A stretch of 64,000 nt of DNA, from the NCBI RefSeq assembly GCF_014904695.1, contig NZ_JACXXN010000015.1, positions 1 through 64,000 of the forward strand, given 5' to 3'. The DNA comes from Nostoc sp. MG11 (lineage in GTDB: Bacteria > Cyanobacteriota > Cyanobacteriia > Cyanobacteriales > Nostocaceae). Positions within the stretch are counted from its first letter, which is position 1. Every line of letters begins with the position of its first letter. Of the stretch, positions 61,481-64,000 are shown in pieces. The position numbers were made by a program, and so were the translations under genes. The notes beneath the pieces were generated by a model, which was not told where the DNA came from, did no database searches, and saw only the letters and a program-made list of their open reading frames with translations.

Positions 61481-64000
61481 ATGCCTGCAATTGCAAATAA
61501 TAATAACAACGATTTAGCACAAAACCATTACCAGCAATGGGTGAAGGGTTCCGCCGTTGACCCTGTACTCACTGCAATAAATGTCCGTTCCCTAAGTAGG
61601 AATGAAGTATACGAGTATTTGTTGTACGCCCTACCTCAAACCGCCCGACGCAACGATCTACGATTACGAGACGGATACTTAAGAAGATATGCCCACGCCA
61701 CAGAGAGTGCATGGTGGGTAAGCGGACTTGACCCCTTGAACAACTGGCTACCAATGCGCTGGGAAAGGATGAAACCAGATTCCCCGCGCTTGGAATGGGA
61801 CAACGAAGCCCAACAGTACACCGAAAAGCCTATCAAGTACGAGTCACCACCCAAAACCCCGAACCGCCTCACCTATCTGCGAGTACCGCTGCATATCTGG
61901 AAGCTGGTAGCTCTGCGGTATGATTTGCCGATGCCAGAACTGATTACCGTTACCGAATCAGGGGAAGCGTTAGGGTTTTGGGTTTGGGTGATGGCACACC
62001 CCGAAATCTCTGTAATCCTTACCGAAGGCGAGAAGAAGGCAGGTTGTTTGTTGTCGTTGGGATTTGCAGCGAGCGCACTTCCCGGCATTTGGAATGGTCG
62101 GATTGGCAAGGAAGATTTAGAACGCCTGCACCCTGATTTAGTCCCAATGGCCCAACCAGGGCGGAAATACATTGTATTATTCGACTACGAAACCAAGCCC
62201 AAAACCAAATGGCAGGTTTTCCAAGCCACTCACCGTACTTGTCAAGCTATCCTACAACAAGGCTGTGTTTGTGAAGTAGCGTTATTGCCTGGGCCGGAAA
62301 AAGGGATTGACGATTGGGTTCTTGCACTGGGCAAGAAAGCAGATAAAGCTGTCACCACGATGATTGCTGATGCTCTTACTTTAAACGAGTACCAACAAAG
62401 ATTTTTCATCAATCGCGTTAGAGGACTGCGTAAGTTCAAGCCTAATGTGACAGTCAATACCCGTTATCTTTCCCAAGCAATTTACTCTTTACCCCAATCT
62501 GGCTTGGTTGGTTTAGCGTCCGATATGGGAACCGGTAAAACTGAAATCTTGGCGATAATCAGAAGAGATAACCCAGGCTTGAGCTTTTTGAACAATGGGC
62601 ATTGTGTCAACTTACTGAAGAATCTTAGCGAACGCCTGCCAACTGCCATGTACTCTGCGATTTCTTGCGGTGACTGGGCTAAAGCTAAAGCCCTCAGCAT
62701 TACTGTTGACTCACTGTATAAAATGGCGAGTGATTTGCAGGTTTACGATGTTCTATTTATTGATGAGGCCTGCCAATATCTTGCTCACCTACTAAAATCC
62801 AAAACCTGCAAGTCACACCGGGGGGATATTCTGGAGGTGTTGGAGTATCTGGTTTACAACGCCAAACTGGTTGTTTTGGCTGATGCTCACTTGGATGATC
62901 TTACTATCGAGTTTTTTTGAGAATGCGTCCGGCTGGCGAAAAACCATTCATCATCAAAAACGAGTATCGTTCTGGTGGCCGTCAGGTTCATTGGTACGAG
63001 GGTAAAAACAGCAGCGCGCTCGTTGCCGAATTTCATGCTCAACTGATGTTGGGTAAGAAACTGATGATGGTCAGTGACAGCAAGCGCTTTATCAAAAAGT
63101 TGGAACGCGCTTTGAATGATGGGACAAATCTTCGCTCTGATTTGCGATCGCTCCTGGAGGAAATGGGCAACGCAATTATTCCAATGGGTGACGGGGCAGA
63201 TGTTGGAGCTGCTCGGTAGATGAAGGCAGCGGATATTGCCATCGATGAGGAGCATTATCGTAAGGTAGCCGATGCCAAAGATATTGACAGTAGGACTTAC
63301 ACCAGCAGACAGCATCAGGATTATTTAAAGCCGGAGGAGGTTTTGGAGTGTGAGAAGTTCCGCATTCAGGATACCTACGGGATGAGCGTAACGCCGGAAC
63401 TTGTGGAGAAGGACGACGGCGGGAAGTTGATTAAAAAGATTGTGGCATTAGAGGCAATCTTGGCCAAGCCAGGGGAGGCGATCGCTGATGACCAGGGACG
63501 GGAGTTTGTAACACCGCCTGCTGTTGTGGTGGAACGGGATAAGTCAGAACGCGCTCGCTTGGCTATTTGTTTGTACTGACTGGAGTAATCATTCTACCGC
63601 GTGGCTTATGCGTCATCGATTAGGACTAAGGGCAGTACTGATGGATTTGATAGCAGGGGCTGAGGTTACTGGGAATGAGGCTATGGTTGAAGCTCTAGCG
63701 GATTTTTCCAAGCGCAATGCACCTCACGTCAAGGGGATACTCAATCTCACTATTCCTCCTGACGAATCCCCCTCGTGGATTTTGGGGCAGTATCTTGCTC
63801 AACTTGGATTGTCTACAGAATCGCGGCGACCGTTAGAGGATGGGAAACGGGTTCGGTATTACAGTCTTAATACTGATGATGTTGCATTTGCTCGAAAGGT
63901 GCTGGATTATCGGCAACAGCAGCGTGAAGAAAAGGAACGAAGACGACAGGAGGAACAGGAAAGAAACGCGACTTACGCAGCTAGAATACAGACACAATAT
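61481..64000 (+). pseudogene. DUF3854 primase/helicase-like plasmid protein, multiply broken, runs off right edge
   Basis: ATG 61481 lies directly behind GGAGGGG. The toprim-like DUF3854 part contains [20 protein letters not shown], and the helicase-like part has the P-loop [14 protein letters not shown] and DEAC-type box [10 protein letters not shown]. Lesions: at the T7 run 62912-62918 one T appears lost; behind ERALND a large internal block is missing compared with related plasmid proteins; TAG at 63217-63219 replaces the Trp codon expected in AAR-W-MKAA; a four-base TTTG duplication near 63568-63574 shifts the frame again. The frame from 63575 is open to the edge. The protein would be expected to act in plasmid replication. 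Confidence 0.85.

Noticed and set aside
8654-63219. Reassignment of TAA/TAG to glutamine as an alternative genetic code
   Set aside because: Most intact genes of the window, including the kinase operon, RidA genes and DUF1392, end normally in TAA or TAG, and several of the internal stops do not correspond to Gln positions. Local decay or suppression is sufficient.
1-64000. CRISPR array
   Set aside because: The repeats found are pairs or dispersed palindromes; nowhere do three or more equal repeats with unique spacers of constant size occur, and no cas gene is present.

Overview
The window reads as cyanobacterial, most likely a filamentous Nostocales-type genome. The HIP1 octamer GCGATCGC is scattered through genes and spacers. 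There are S-layer/OprB-type porins, STAND-WD40 proteins, giant Ser/Thr-kinase/histidine-kinase hybrids, a DUF1392 plasmid protein and very small dispersed palindromic repeats, all typical of that group. The right-hand ~11 kb (53.3-64.0 kb) looks like plasmid-type DNA or an integrated plasmid remnant. The left-hand part could lie on the same replicon or on a chromosome; the sequence does not decide this.

Layout. (1) 1-9.2 kb, ion-homeostasis/stress block: a TrkA/RCK protein (runs off the left edge), an OmpR-type two-component pair, a small membrane protein, an SRPBCC protein, a universal stress protein, a YflT-like glycine-zipper protein, a P2-type cation ATPase and a broken mgtE. (2) 9.16-10.65 kb, an IS4-family element with 19-bp terminal inverted repeats. 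(3) 11.3-20.2 kb: ABM-domain protein, broken porin, YcaC-like hydrolase, methyltransferase and a 1206-residue STAND/WD40 protein (14 blades) with a degraded copy of its own tail nearby; then a frameshifted alpha/beta hydrolase. (4) 20.4-22.8 kb: a cdh-like gene inside an 84-bp inverted-repeat cassette, and an IS701-type transposase remnant carrying two small repeat insertions. (5) 22.8-45.1 kb, a mosaic island of small detoxification-type enzymes almost all on the minus strand (three RidA proteins, several NTF2/SnoaL-like proteins, cupins, pirin, GST, quinone oxidoreductases, SDRs, alpha/beta hydrolases, two CPBP proteases, isochorismatase-fold hydrolase, DsbA-like protein). It is full of gene fragments, chimeric junctions and short duplications, and several genes are visibly G+C-rich, suggesting import. 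(6) 45.3-53.0 kb: a NarL-type regulator directly behind a 2356-residue kinase/ATPase/GAF/PAS/histidine-kinase protein. (7) 53.3-64.0 kb, plasmid-type module: ribbon-helix-helix-like regulator with iterated operator, several cyanobacterial plasmid hypotheticals, DUF1392, a PD-(D/E)XK-like protein and its paralogue, an AlkB-like dioxygenase and a DUF3854 primase/helicase-like protein, most of them broken.

The most striking feature of the window is decay with a recognisable signature. At least eight otherwise well-preserved reading frames contain one in-frame TAA or TAG. At least six have a frameshift that can be explained by one base in a homopolymer run. Two genes are broken by 24-26 bp palindromic inserts placed exactly inside a HIP1 octamer. 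Other items worth testing are the inverted-repeat cdh cassette, a ~60-bp AraC-like double operator shared by two distant genes, and OmpR-type repeat arrays between the divergent stress genes.
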